Assembly: GCF_044762655.1 (NCBI RefSeq)
Contig: NZ_JBIWER010000001.1
Location: 124,001 to 188,000, forward strand
Direction: 5' to 3'
DNA from: Psychrobacillus sp044762655
Lineage (GTDB): Bacteria; Bacillota; Bacilli; Bacillales_A; Planococcaceae
DNA: 64,000 nt
Part shown: piece by piece, positions 18,041 to 26,645 of the stretch
How the letters are laid out: each line of letters begins with the position of its first letter
How positions within the stretch are numbered: position 1 is the first letter of the stretch
Translations under genes and position numbers: made by a program
Notes under the pieces: generated by a model
Told to the model about the DNA's origin: nothing
What the model saw: only the letters and a program-made list of their open reading frames with translations
The model's database searches: none

Positions 18041-19372
18041 TTATGAAACACCACCTGATAATTTCACTAATTCATCTACGGAGGATTCTAAAGACACTTT
18101 ATCCAAATATCCTTGTTTTAGAAAAGATGTTATTAAAGGTTCATACTGTATCGCTTCATCAATTTCACGAGAAGTACCACGTTTATAGGCACCGATATTG
18201 ATTAGATCTTCTGATTTATTGTACGTAAAATACAAGTCTCTCAACCTCTCTGCAGCCTTCACATGATCTTCATCTGAAATATGATTCATCAATCGACTGA
18301 TGCTTTTCAAAACATTGATCGCAGGATACTGTCCTTTATTGGCTAGGGACCGATCTAACACAATATGACCGTCTAAAATACCACGGACTGTATCGGCTAT
18401 TGGTTCATTCATATCATCACCATCAACCAATACTGTGTAAAACGCAGTGATCGTTCCATTTTCATTTGTGCCTGTGCGTTCTAGCAGCTTAGGTAAAATA
18501 GAAAATACGGAAGGTGTATAACCTCTTGTAGCTGGCGGCTCTCCAACCGCAAGACCTACTTCACGCTGTGCCATTGCTACACGAGTAACGGAATCCATCA
18601 TGAGCATGACGTTTAATCCTTTGTCACGGAAATACTCTGCAATTGCTGTAGCAGTAAAAGCTCCTTTAATGCGCATCAAAGCTGGTTGGTCAGAGGTAGC
18701 AGCTACAACGATGGATTTTTCCAATCCTTCTTTTCCTAAATCTCTTTCGATAAACTCTCTAACTTCTCTGCCTCGTTCACCGATTAGCGCGATGACATTT
18801 AAGTCTGCATTAGTATTTCTAGCGATCATGCCCAGTAATGTACTTTTTCCTACTCCAGATCCAGCGAAAATACCTACCCTTTGACCTTTTCCGACCGTTA
18901 GCATACCATCTATCGCCTTTACACCCACTTCGATTTGTTCTTCTATAGGCGGTCTTGTTAACGGATTAGGGGAATCTTTCTCGGTTCCCACTGTCATTAA
19001 CCCTTTAGGCAATACAGATCCATCTATTGGGTTTCCCATCGAATCTAATACTTTTCCAATTAGTTCCGGACCGACCTTAATCTCTAATGGATTATTTGTT
19101 CCTTCGACTAAACAACCTGTAGAAATTTCTCTAATATTTGTGTAAGGCATTAATACGACTATTTCTTCCTTAAATCCGACCACTTCAGCAAGAATTACGG
19201 AGGCTCCTGATTTCGTTGAGTTAATGTGAATTTTACAAACATCTCCAACTGAACTTTCAGGACCTTGTGACTCAATCATTAACCCAACTACTCGACTAAC
19301 TCGACCATATTTTTTAAAGGTAGGTACGTTCGAAATTTGTTGAATCAAATCTACAGCCTTCATCACATTCAC
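18041..19372 (-). CDS. fliI: Flagellum-specific ATPase FliI
   Basis: FliI energises flagellar export and is related to the F1 beta subunit. The 443-aa protein has Walker A GSGVGKST within GIFAGSGVGKSTLLG, the RGREVREFIE segment, Walker B (NVMLMMDSVTRVA), and the PPATRGYTPSVFS motif. Full length. Its start overlaps the fliH stop by 4 nt. Confidence 0.98.
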   Translation of the reverse strand: MNVMKAVDLIQQISNVPTFKKYGRVSRVVGLMIESQGPESSVGDVCKIHINSTKSGASVILAEVVGFKEEIVVLMPYTNIREISTGCLVEGTNNPLEIKVGPELIGKVLDSMGNPIDGSVLPKGLMTVGTEKDSPNPLTRPPIEEQIEVGVKAIDGMLTVGKGQRVGIFAGSGVGKSTLLGMIARNTNADLNVIALIGERGREVREFIERDLGKEGLEKSIVVAATSDQPALMRIKGAFTATAIAEYFRDKGLNVMLMMDSVTRVAMAQREVGLAVGEPPATRGYTPSVFSILPKLLERTGTNENGTITAFYTVLVDGDDMNEPIADTVRGILDGHIVLDRSLANKGQYPAINVLKSISRLMNHISDEDHVKAAERLRDLYFTYNKSEDLINIGAYKRGTSREIDEAIQYEPLITSFLKQGYLDKVSLESSVDELVKLSGGVS

Positions 19373-20148
19373 TCCATACTATCTAGAATATCTACTAGCT
19401 TACTTCGCAATTCTTGAACTTGCTCATCAATACTGACGACAATTCTTCCATGATTCGTTTCAATATAACAATCCGTATCATTCATATCTTCATCAACAAA
19501 TATCATAAAAGGAACATCTATCGGAAAAATGGAGGAAAGTTCTTCCCTATTATTAGAAACAAGTTCAAAGTAAACTGGAGAAACATATAGTTTAATCTCT
19601 TTCATTTCTCTTGCTTCTTTTAAGCCTCTTTTAACAATGGATAAAAACAATTCATCATTTTCATCTAACTTCGTTGCAATAATTCTCTCTGCAGTTCGTA
19701 TCGCTAGTTCTAGAATGACATGCTCTTGCTGCTGTAAGTAATTTGCAGCATTTTCATGTGCAGTTTTCATTGCATCATTAGCTAATTTCAATGAATTTTG
19801 CATATCTGCTTGCGCTTTTAAGCGACCTTCTTCTATACCTTGCATAAAGCCTTCATCATACGCTTGTTGTTGATAAGATACCTTCTCTTGCTCCCAATCA
19901 TTTAACTGACTTTCGATATATAATTTAGTCTCTTCTATGTCTTTAGTTAAGAAAGATCTTTTCTCAGCGATCTCTTCGTTTACTTCTTCCATCATTTTAT
20001 TTCGTTCTTGTGTAAGAACATCTAGAGTCAATGGCTCGTCTGTTTTCATCATTTCTTGAACTCGTAAATTCCTTATTTGAATGGGCTTTGAGTTTTCTTT
20101 TGTTTCATCCAAATATACATTTCGGAAAATTTTAGACAATGATGTCAT
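19369..20148 (-). CDS. fliH: Flagellar export ATPase regulator FliH
   Basis: FliH binds FliI and tethers it to the C ring. From ATG (MTSLSKIFRN) the product is 259 aa: a polar N-terminus, a long acidic coiled coil (about 40-130) and a V-ATPase E-subunit-like C-terminal domain. The beginning resembles B. subtilis MISLSN. The RBS GGAGGAG directly abuts this ATG, so a TTG three codons later is also possible, and a longer frame starts at a TTG at 20166. The gene overlaps the end of fliG. Confidence 0.9.
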   Translation of the reverse strand: MTSLSKIFRNVYLDETKENSKPIQIRNLRVQEMMKTDEPLTLDVLTQERNKMMEEVNEEIAEKRSFLTKDIEETKLYIESQLNDWEQEKVSYQQQAYDEGFMQGIEEGRLKAQADMQNSLKLANDAMKTAHENAANYLQQQEHVILELAIRTAERIIATKLDENDELFLSIVKRGLKEAREMKEIKLYVSPVYFELVSNNREELSSIFPIDVPFMIFVDEDMNDTDCYIETNHGRIVVSIDEQVQELRSKLVDILDSME

Positions 20149-21145
20149 CTCCTCCGCCACGAGCAATTATTATTTCGCCTGCGTCTTCCAACCTTCTAAT
20201 TACAGTAACAATACGAGATTGAGCTTCTTCAACATCACGAAGGCGAACAGGTCCCATAATTTCCATTTCCTCTTTGAACGTTTCGGCCATACGTACCGAC
20301 ATATTTCGGAATATTACATCTTTAACCTCTTCACTAGAAACCTTCATAGAAAGAAGTAAATCTTCGTTTTCACAGTCACGAATAACTCGTTGAATAGAGC
20401 GATTATCAAGCGTAACGATATCTTCGAATACGAACATTCTTTTCTTGATCTCTTCGGCAAGCTCTGGATCCTGAATTTCTAATGCATCCAATATTGTTTT
20501 CTCTGTTGTTCGGTCTACACCGTTCAGTACTTCGACTACTGCATCGATACCGCCAGTTTCTGTGTAATCCTGCGTTACAGTTGAAGATAGCTTTCTTTCC
20601 AGTACAGACTCTATTTCACTAATTACTTCAGGCGAGGTGGAATCCATTGTAGCTATTCTTTTTGCAATATCCGCTTGTACTTCCTGCGGCAATGAAGAAA
20701 GAATGATTCCAGCCTGCTGCGCCTCTAAATAAGAAAGGATCAAGGCAATCGTTTGCGGATGTTCATTTTGTATAAAATTAAACAGCTGAGCTGGCTCTGC
20801 ACGTCTGGCAAAATCAAATGGTCGAACTTGCAAGGAAGAAGTAAGACGATTAATAATAGCCTGTGCATGATCTGTACCTAAAGCTTTTTCTAGAACTGTT
20901 TTCGCGTAACCAATCCCACCCTGCGAAATATAGTCCTGCGCTAATGCAATATTGTGAAATTCTTCTATTATATCTTCTTTAATTTCAGGCTCTACTTTTT
21001 TTACACCTGAAATTTCAAGAGTTAAACGCTCAATTTCTTCTTCATTCAAATGCTTATAAATAGAAGCAGACACTTCTGGTCCGAGAGAAATTAATAAGAG
21101 CGCGGCTTTTTGTTTCCCACTTAAATCTTTTTCTTTCTTATTCAT
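20132..21145 (-). CDS. fliG: Flagellar motor switch protein FliG
   Basis: FliG links the MS ring to the C ring and generates torque against the stators. The 337-aa protein contains the N-terminal FliF-binding domain, the EHPQ motif (NEHPQTIALILSYL, about residue 125), and the C-terminal torque helix with charged residues (DALEIQDPELAEEIKKRMFVFEDI). RBS GGGAGGACGG upstream. It is preceded by an unusual structured 119-bp gap after fliF. Confidence 0.98.
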   Translation of the reverse strand: MNKKEKDLSGKQKAALLLISLGPEVSASIYKHLNEEEIERLTLEISGVKKVEPEIKEDIIEEFHNIALAQDYISQGGIGYAKTVLEKALGTDHAQAIINRLTSSLQVRPFDFARRAEPAQLFNFIQNEHPQTIALILSYLEAQQAGIILSSLPQEVQADIAKRIATMDSTSPEVISEIESVLERKLSSTVTQDYTETGGIDAVVEVLNGVDRTTEKTILDALEIQDPELAEEIKKRMFVFEDIVTLDNRSIQRVIRDCENEDLLLSMKVSSEEVKDVIFRNMSVRMAETFKEEMEIMGPVRLRDVEEAQSRIVTVIRRLEDAGEIIIARGGGDDIIV

Positions 21146-21163
21146 AGCCGTCCTCCCAATTAA

Positions 21164-21247
21164 TTACGACACGGCGTAATCGTATCCAGATGTTGTAACC
21201 AGCGAGCCTGGTCTAAAATCTGTGACACCCGCCCGAGGCTTTAACAT
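21164..21247 (-). CDS. Possible 27-codon ORF in the fliF-fliG gap
   Basis: ATG to TAA in the 119-bp fliF-fliG spacer; product starts MLKPRAGVTDFRP. There is no recognisable RBS before the ATG, and I recognise no homologue. The same bases form a long hairpin (21173-21233), so the frame may be incidental to an RNA structure. Kept only because the gap is otherwise unexplained. Confidence 0.15.
   Translation of the reverse strand: MLKPRAGVTDFRPGSLVTTSGYDYAVS
21173..21233 (-). ncRNA. Structured RNA element candidate between fliF and fliG
   Basis: In the transcript (minus) orientation a multi-part stem can form: GGCG with CGCC at the base, GTGTC with GATAC, CAGAT with ATCTG, and ACCAG with CTGGT capped by GCTCG. 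A small ATTACG/CGTAAT hairpin overlaps the 3' base. The stretch is visibly richer in G and C than its surroundings. I cannot match it to a riboswitch class. It could be a processing or stability element in the fla/che mRNA. Confidence 0.4.
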
Positions 21248-21264
21248 AATATTGAAAATAATAG

Positions 21265-22854
21265 TTAATCCTCTGCTATCCAAGTACGTAATAACTTTGC
21301 AAATTCTTCTGGCTTATCTTTCGCCATTTTCTCTAATTGTTTTCGTCTTAAAGTAGATTCAGTTTCTTTTTCTGTATTAATATCATCTACTTTTAGCTCT
21401 TCACGTTGCTCTTCTAGAATAAACATTTCTTCCTCATCGGTTTTTCTAGAGCGAAGTAAAGATACTACTAGAAGTATTATGGCAACAAGTAAAATTCCTC
21501 CGATTACATAGATCCACCAAGGAATTGTAGATTGTGTACTTGCAACAGTAGTTGCTTTTCCATTAAACGGTTGTACCGATACGACAATTTTTTCCTGCAA
21601 TAATTCCTCTGTCAAATCTCCACCAGCTTCTTCATCAATAGAAGTCCGGATAATTGTTGCAAGAATTTGCTCTATATCTTGCTCTACACCGTCCGGCATA
21701 GTTGTTACATCCTCAGGATTAGGAGGTTCTACCATCACTTGAATCCCTATATCTCTAATTTTATATGGACTTTCTACTATTTCTTTTCGGATACGATTTA
21801 CTTCACTATTAATCGTATCTTCATTTCGCTCATAATCACCGTTTGATGTGGAACCTTCAACATAGTTAGTAAAGTTATCAGTAGCATCTTCTGTTGTTGG
21901 AGTACCACCTGCTACAGGATTTTCACCTGTAAAGGTTTCAGAAATACGCTGCGCACTAATTTCAATTCCCACCATATTTTCTTCGTCAACAGGTTCTACT
22001 AAATTTTCTTCTCTATTTTCCTGTTTGAAGTCAATATCCGTAGTAACAGAGACAACTACTTTATCCTGCCCCATTAAAGTACCTAACATTGTTTGTACCT
22101 GACGTTGCAAATCACGTTCAATCGTTTTCTTGATCGACATTTGATCGCTGACGTTTGCACCTGCTGTGTTTGTATTTGCTTGTTCTAAGTCAAAGTACTC
22201 TAAGTATTGGTTTCTAATACTAATTTCCTCGGTAGGAAGATTCGGAATTGACTTCGAAACTAGGTTATACAAGGATAGAATCTGTGAATCCGTAAATTTG
22301 TACCCAGGCTCTGTGTTCAAAACAATCGCTGCACTTGCAGTTTCATTGCTTTGTGAAAGGAATACTCCCTCTTCCGGCAGAGTAATCATTACTTGGGCAT
22401 CCTTTACCCCTTCCACACCTTTAATCAATTTTGCAAGCTCTGTTTGCATGGAAGCTAGCTTCAATACATTAAACTCGTTATCTGTCATACCAAATCCAGC
22501 ATTTTGAGAAAAGAAGCTATAATCTATCATTCCCGACTGTGGATAGCCTTCTGCTGCTAATTGGACTAACAATGCATCAACCTGCTCTGCTGGTACTAAG
22601 ATGGAGGTTCCGCCCGGTGCAATTTCATTTGGCACTCCTTGAGCATCTAACGTTTCTTTAATTCGTCCAATTTCAGATGGTGATACGTCTGTATATAGTG
22701 GAACAAAGTTAGTTCTATTCATCATAAATGTAATAATAATAGCTAGAATAATAATCGCTAACAAACTTCCAATCATTGTTCCTTTTTGCATTTTAGTGCG
22801 ACTCTTCCAAAATGTTGTTACATCGCTCGTCATTTTTTTTATACGTTCATTCAT
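21265..22854 (-). CDS. fliF: Flagellar MS-ring protein FliF
   Basis: FliF forms the membrane MS ring that houses the export apparatus. The 529-aa protein has an N-terminal membrane helix (about 25-45), the YscJ-like ring-building region (FVPLYTDVSPSEIGRIKETL, about 47-220), a variable Asn/Thr/Glu-rich segment (about 280-345), a second membrane helix (about 442-464), and a C-terminal FliG-binding tail ending LLRTWIAED. Complete and typical. Confidence 0.97.
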   Translation of the reverse strand: MNERIKKMTSDVTTFWKSRTKMQKGTMIGSLLAIIILAIIITFMMNRTNFVPLYTDVSPSEIGRIKETLDAQGVPNEIAPGGTSILVPAEQVDALLVQLAAEGYPQSGMIDYSFFSQNAGFGMTDNEFNVLKLASMQTELAKLIKGVEGVKDAQVMITLPEEGVFLSQSNETASAAIVLNTEPGYKFTDSQILSLYNLVSKSIPNLPTEEISIRNQYLEYFDLEQANTNTAGANVSDQMSIKKTIERDLQRQVQTMLGTLMGQDKVVVSVTTDIDFKQENREENLVEPVDEENMVGIEISAQRISETFTGENPVAGGTPTTEDATDNFTNYVEGSTSNGDYERNEDTINSEVNRIRKEIVESPYKIRDIGIQVMVEPPNPEDVTTMPDGVEQDIEQILATIIRTSIDEEAGGDLTEELLQEKIVVSVQPFNGKATTVASTQSTIPWWIYVIGGILLVAIILLVVSLLRSRKTDEEEMFILEEQREELKVDDINTEKETESTLRRKQLEKMAKDKPEEFAKLLRTWIAED

Positions 22855-22913
22855 TATTATCCTCCGGCTATGGTGAATATTTTTGCTCGATATTTAGCGA
22901 TAACCGAGAGAGG

Positions 22914-23219
22914 TTACACTTGCATACGCATTATTTCTTGATAAGCTTCTACTACTTTGTTTCTAATTTCTAATGTTGCATTTAGTGTAATACTAGCTTT
23001 CTGTGAAGCAATCATAACATCGTGTAACTCAATATTCCCACCATTTATAAGTTTTTCAGTAGCTACATCGGAGGCTTTTTGATTTTCATTTACTGATTGA
23101 ATTGCAGTCTTTAAAAAATCTCCAAAATCAGCTTGTGCTTCTGCTGGACTAACCTTTGAGGTTGTCGAAATTGGAGTTATTTGTGAAGGATTAAATAACG
23201 AAATGGATTCTATTGGCAA
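22914..23219 (-). CDS. fliE: Flagellar hook-basal body adaptor FliE
   Basis: FliE joins the MS ring/export gate to the proximal rod. The 101-aa protein has the family core FLKTAIQSVNENQKASDVATEKL and the signature LHDVMIASQKASITLNATLEIRNK (residue range about 65-95), ending AYQEIMRMQV. It lies between flgC and fliF in the standard order. Confidence 0.97.
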   Translation of the reverse strand: MPIESISLFNPSQITPISTTSKVSPAEAQADFGDFLKTAIQSVNENQKASDVATEKLINGGNIELHDVMIASQKASITLNATLEIRNKVVEAYQEIMRMQV

Positions 23220-23239
23220 TTTAAACTACACCCTCTTTC

Positions 23240-23701
23240 TTATTTTCCTATTTCTAATGCCTTAGACAACATAGCTTTGTTCGCATTAAAAACTGTTACA
23301 TTCGCCTCATAAGATCTAGTTGCAGATATTAAATCAACCATTTCTCTTAGGGGATCAACATTTGGCATTTCTACATACCCATTTTCATCTGCATCAATAT
23401 GTGTCGGATCATACACTAGTTTAAATGGCGTTTTTGTATCCTCTTTTATATCACTAACTTTCACACCATTACCGACACTTTTTTTATCAGAAGAACCAAT
23501 AGCGACATTTAAAAAATTTGAAAAATTACCTTCTAGCGGCTTAAATGTTACTGATTTTCTTCTATATGCTTGCCATTCACCATTTACTTGCTTTGCTCTG
23601 GTTGTATCTACATTCGCCATATTGGAAGATATTACGTCCATTCTAAGTCTTTGAGCTGTTAATGCTGAAGCTGTTGTATTCATCCCGTGAAATATGGACA
23701 T
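23240..23701 (-). CDS. flgC: Flagellar rod protein FlgC
   Basis: Proximal rod subunit. The 153-aa protein starts MSIFHGMNTTASALTAQRLR with the rod-family motif (SSNMANVDTTR) and ends with NVDPLREMVDLISATRSYEA plus VFNANKAMLSKALEIGK. Two bp separate it from flgB. Normal length. Confidence 0.97.
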   Translation of the reverse strand: MSIFHGMNTTASALTAQRLRMDVISSNMANVDTTRAKQVNGEWQAYRRKSVTFKPLEGNFSNFLNVAIGSSDKKSVGNGVKVSDIKEDTKTPFKLVYDPTHIDADENGYVEMPNVDPLREMVDLISATRSYEANVTVFNANKAMLSKALEIGK

Positions 23702-23703
23702 AA

Positions 23704-24096
23704 TTAACCTCCTCCTTTTATAACTGTTTGTAGAGTATTTAACTTACCGCTCATTCTATCGATTAACGCGTTATAGTAAATTTGATTGGTTGCAAGATTC
23801 GCTTGCTCTTTATCCATGTCTACCCCATTGCCATTATGGTTATATCTAAGGTTGGAATAATCGAATACACCAGAAGAACTAGTTTTTGTTTCGAAATTTA
23901 TATGTTTTTCTTGCGTTCTATGTGCTGAAATAGTGGATTGTTTAGCATTGGACAAATATTCCCCAAAGCTTACACTTTTCGCTTTATAGTTTGGCGTGTC
24001 GATATTTGCTATATTTTGCGCAATTGCCTTTTGTTTTGCCGCCGAGAAATCTAATCCTTTTTCTAAACTTGAAATTGCTCCACCAAATATACTCAT
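23704..24096 (-). CDS. flgB: Flagellar rod protein FlgB
   Basis: Proximal rod subunit and first gene of the fla/che operon. The 130-aa protein has the rod motif AIAQNIANIDTPNYKAKSV and ends with the typical helix (ALIDRMSGKLNTLQTVIKGG). RBS GAGGTGAAAG precedes the ATG. A candidate sigma-A promoter lies about 140 bp upstream. Confidence 0.97.
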   Translation of the reverse strand: MSIFGGAISSLEKGLDFSAAKQKAIAQNIANIDTPNYKAKSVSFGEYLSNAKQSTISAHRTQEKHINFETKTSSSGVFDYSNLRYNHNGNGVDMDKEQANLATNQIYYNALIDRMSGKLNTLQTVIKGGG

Positions 24097-24200
24097 TCTT
24101 TCACCTCATTACGTAAATAAATATTCGACATTTTTTTATTAATTATCTTTGAATATCACAATAATTTCATTGTAATGTTTATGTAACATTGTGTCTATTG

Positions 24201-24215
24201 AATTTTCACTATTTT
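24201..24215. promoter_or_regulatory. Possible CodY box in the flgB leader
   Basis: AATTTTCACTATTTT matches the CodY consensus AATTTTCWGAAAATT at 11 of 15 positions. It lies just downstream of the proposed start site of the flgB transcript. CodY represses fla/che in B. subtilis, so the site is plausible, but AT-rich DNA yields such matches by chance. Confidence 0.3.
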
Positions 24216-24236
24216 AATAGGACTATATTCCTTTTA

Positions 24237-24265
24237 ATTTGATAAGTATCGACATTTTGTGTCAA
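24237..24265 (-). promoter_or_regulatory. Candidate sigma-A promoter of the fla/che operon
   Basis: On the minus strand TTGACA (24260-24265), a 17-nt spacer, then TCAAAT (24237-24242). The -35 is consensus; the -10 matches 4 of 6. It is the best promoter in the flgB upstream region. No convincing sigma-D site was found by eye. Confidence 0.55.
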
Positions 24266-24340
24266 TACTGGTCAATAATTAGAATTCTCTAAACTTTCTA
24301 GTAAAAAACAACTAGTATGAAGTAATTTTTTTCTCCTATA

Positions 24341-24378
24341 AAAAAAATCTCTTCCACTATAAGCGGAAGAGATTTTTT
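24341..24378 (-). terminator. Intrinsic terminator downstream of codY
   Basis: Minus-strand stem AATCTCTTCCGC / GTGGAAGAGATT with a short loop (TTATA), followed by a run of T. It insulates the fla/che operon from codY readthrough. Confidence 0.85.
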
Positions 24379-24389
24379 AAGTAATTTAC

Positions 24390-25169
24390 TTACTTCATTT
24401 TAAGTTGAGCTAACTCTGCAAGAAATTTATCATTTAATACTTTAATATATGTCCCCTTCATCCCAAGAGATCTTGACTCAATTACACCAGCACTTTCTAG
24501 TTTGCGAAGCGCATTAACGATTACAGATCTTGTAATTCCGACGCGATCAGCAATTTTAGATGCTACGAGAAGACCTTCACTGCCATCTAACTCTTCAAAG
24601 ATATGTTCAATTGCTTCTAATTCACTGTAAGACAATGAATTGATAGCCATTTGTACAACTGCTTTGCTACGAGCTTCCTCTTCGATTTCTTCCGATTTTT
24701 CACGTAGTATTTCCATACCAACAACTGTTGCACCATATTCGCCTAGTATTAAATCATCATCCTCGAACTCTTGTTTAAGACGTCCAAGGATTAATGTGCC
24801 TAAACGTTCTCCGCCACCAATAATTGGTACTATTGTTGTTAAACCATCTTTAAACAAATCACGGTTCTCTTCTGGGAACACAGAGTGCTCACTAAAAACA
24901 TCTAAATTAGACGATGTTTCATCAACATGGAAAAGGTTCTTCGTATATTGTTCAGGGAATTGACGTTCTTCCATCATTTTAATCATACGATCATTTTCAA
25001 TTTGTTGATGCACTTCAAAACCTAATAATTTCCCTTTTCTCGAAACGATGAAAGCATTACACTCGATTACTTCACTTAATGTAGCTGCCATTTCTTTAAA
25101 GTTTACTGGTTTACCAGCAGATGCTTGTAACATCGAGTTAATCTTTCTTGTTTTAGTTAATAAATTCAT
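24390..25169 (-). CDS. codY: GTP-sensing transcriptional pleiotropic regulator CodY
   Basis: CodY represses stationary-phase, nutrient-acquisition and motility genes when branched-chain amino acids and GTP are plentiful. The 259-aa protein has an N-terminal GAF ligand domain (about 1-155) and a C-terminal winged helix-turn-helix (ASKIADRVGITRSVIVNALR, then GMKGTYIKVLN). It follows hslU in the xerC-hslV-hslU-codY order of B. subtilis and is closed by a strong terminator. Confidence 0.98.
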   Translation of the reverse strand: MNLLTKTRKINSMLQASAGKPVNFKEMAATLSEVIECNAFIVSRKGKLLGFEVHQQIENDRMIKMMEERQFPEQYTKNLFHVDETSSNLDVFSEHSVFPEENRDLFKDGLTTIVPIIGGGERLGTLILGRLKQEFEDDDLILGEYGATVVGMEILREKSEEIEEEARSKAVVQMAINSLSYSELEAIEHIFEELDGSEGLLVASKIADRVGITRSVIVNALRKLESAGVIESRSLGMKGTYIKVLNDKFLAELAQLKMK

Positions 25170-25253
25170 GAATAAAGTCCTCCAGTTAATTTTCTTAGTT
25201 ATTTTAATATTCTAAAGGTTTTTAATTGTTTTAGATACTAATTTGATTTAGAT

Positions 25254-26645
25254 TTATAAAATAAATTGAGATAAATCTCTATTTTTCACAATTTTGTCAA
25301 GTTTTCCGTCAATATATGCAGGTGTAATTTGAATATGAGCTGGCGAAATGTCAGAAGCTTCGTAAGAAAGGTCCTCTAATATTTTTTCTAAAATTGTGTG
25401 TAAACGTCTCGCTCCTATATTATCTGTCTCCTGATTGACTTCATAAGCAATTTCACCAATTAATTCAATAGATTCTTCTGTGAACGTAATTGTTACTCCT
25501 TCTGTTTCCAAAAGAGCTTCATATTGTTTTATAAGCGATTGGCGCGGCTCTTTTAAAATACGGACAAAATCTTCTTTTGTCAATTTTTCTAATTCTACAC
25601 GAATTGGGAAACGCCCTTGTAACTCAGGTATCAAATCCGAAGGCTTTGCCATATGAAAAGCTCCCGCTGCAATAAACAATATATAATCCGTTTTTACAGC
25701 ACCATACTTTGTCGTAACAGTAGATCCTTCTACAATTGGAAGAATATCTCGTTGAACACCTTCTCGTGAAACATCCGCAGAAGAACTAGCACTATTTTTA
25801 CTTGCTATTTTGTCCATTTCATCGATAAATATGATACCAGTTTGTTCTGTTTTTTCAATTGCTATTTGAGAAAGTTCGTCTTTGTCTATCAGTTTGTTCG
25901 CTTCTTCTTGCATTAATACTTTTCGTGCATCTTTTACTTTCATTTTACGTTTTTTCTTTTTCTTCGGCATTAGATTTGATAAGGCGTCCTGCATATTCAT
26001 ACCCATACTCTCCATACCCGCTGGTTGTAGAGCATCAAACAATGAAGGTGATTGTTCTACTACCTCCACAGTGATAAACTCATCTTCTAATTTCCCGTCT
26101 CTTAAATCCTCGGCAATTTGCGAGCGTTTTAAACGTACATCTGTATCTTCTACATCTGTAGTCTCTTCTTCTTTCCCTCCAAATAATGCTTCAAATGGAT
26201 TGGAACTAGCATTCTTTTTCTTCAAGGAAGGAACGAGTAATTTAACGATCGCATCGTTTGCCAAACGAATCGCTTGATCTTTTACTTCTTCCATCTTCTC
26301 CTCTCGAACAATTCGAATTGCTGCTTCTACTAAGTCTCTTACCATCGACTCTACATCTCTACCGACATAACCTACTTCGGTAAATTTTGTTGCCTCTACT
26401 TTTATAAAGGGAGCCTTCGTTAGTTTAGCAATCCTTCTAGCAATTTCTGTCTTTCCAACACCTGTAGGTCCAATCATTAAAATATTCTTCGGAATTACTT
26501 CGTTTTTCATCTCGTCATCCAGTAATTGTCGACGATATCGATTCCGAAGTGCAACGGCTACTGCTTTTTTGGCAGCGTCTTGACCAACGATATATTTATT
26601 TAAATGCTCTGTAATTTGTTTTGGGGTTAAGTTAGCTTCCTTCAT
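25254..26645 (-). CDS. hslU: ATP-dependent protease ATPase subunit HslU (ClpY)
   Basis: AAA+ unfoldase that feeds substrates into the HslV peptidase. The 463-aa protein has Walker A GPTGVGKTE, Walker B IIFIDEMDKIA, a long charged I domain (about 110-245), and the C-terminal tail ending DLSQFIL that inserts into HslV to activate it. It overlaps hslV by 4 nt. Confidence 0.98.
   Translation of the reverse strand: MKEANLTPKQITEHLNKYIVGQDAAKKAVAVALRNRYRRQLLDDEMKNEVIPKNILMIGPTGVGKTEIARRIAKLTKAPFIKVEATKFTEVGYVGRDVESMVRDLVEAAIRIVREEKMEEVKDQAIRLANDAIVKLLVPSLKKKNASSNPFEALFGGKEEETTDVEDTDVRLKRSQIAEDLRDGKLEDEFITVEVVEQSPSLFDALQPAGMESMGMNMQDALSNLMPKKKKKRKMKVKDARKVLMQEEANKLIDKDELSQIAIEKTEQTGIIFIDEMDKIASKNSASSSADVSREGVQRDILPIVEGSTVTTKYGAVKTDYILFIAAGAFHMAKPSDLIPELQGRFPIRVELEKLTKEDFVRILKEPRQSLIKQYEALLETEGVTITFTEESIELIGEIAYEVNQETDNIGARRLHTILEKILEDLSYEASDISPAHIQITPAYIDGKLDKIVKNRDLSQFIL

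Larger units (their letters stand above)
24097..24340 (-). other. fla/che operon leader and promoter region
   Basis: The AT-rich region between the codY terminator and flgB. It contains the candidate flgB promoter and a possible CodY box annotated separately, and a transcribed leader of about 130 nt. No ORF or repeat is seen. Confidence 0.6.

Noticed and set aside
21146..21264. fliF-fliG spacer as a c-di-GMP (GEMM) riboswitch
   Set aside because: The conserved GEMM tetraloop-receptor and GGGACGCAAAGCCTCCGG-type core are absent; only a generic long stem is visible.
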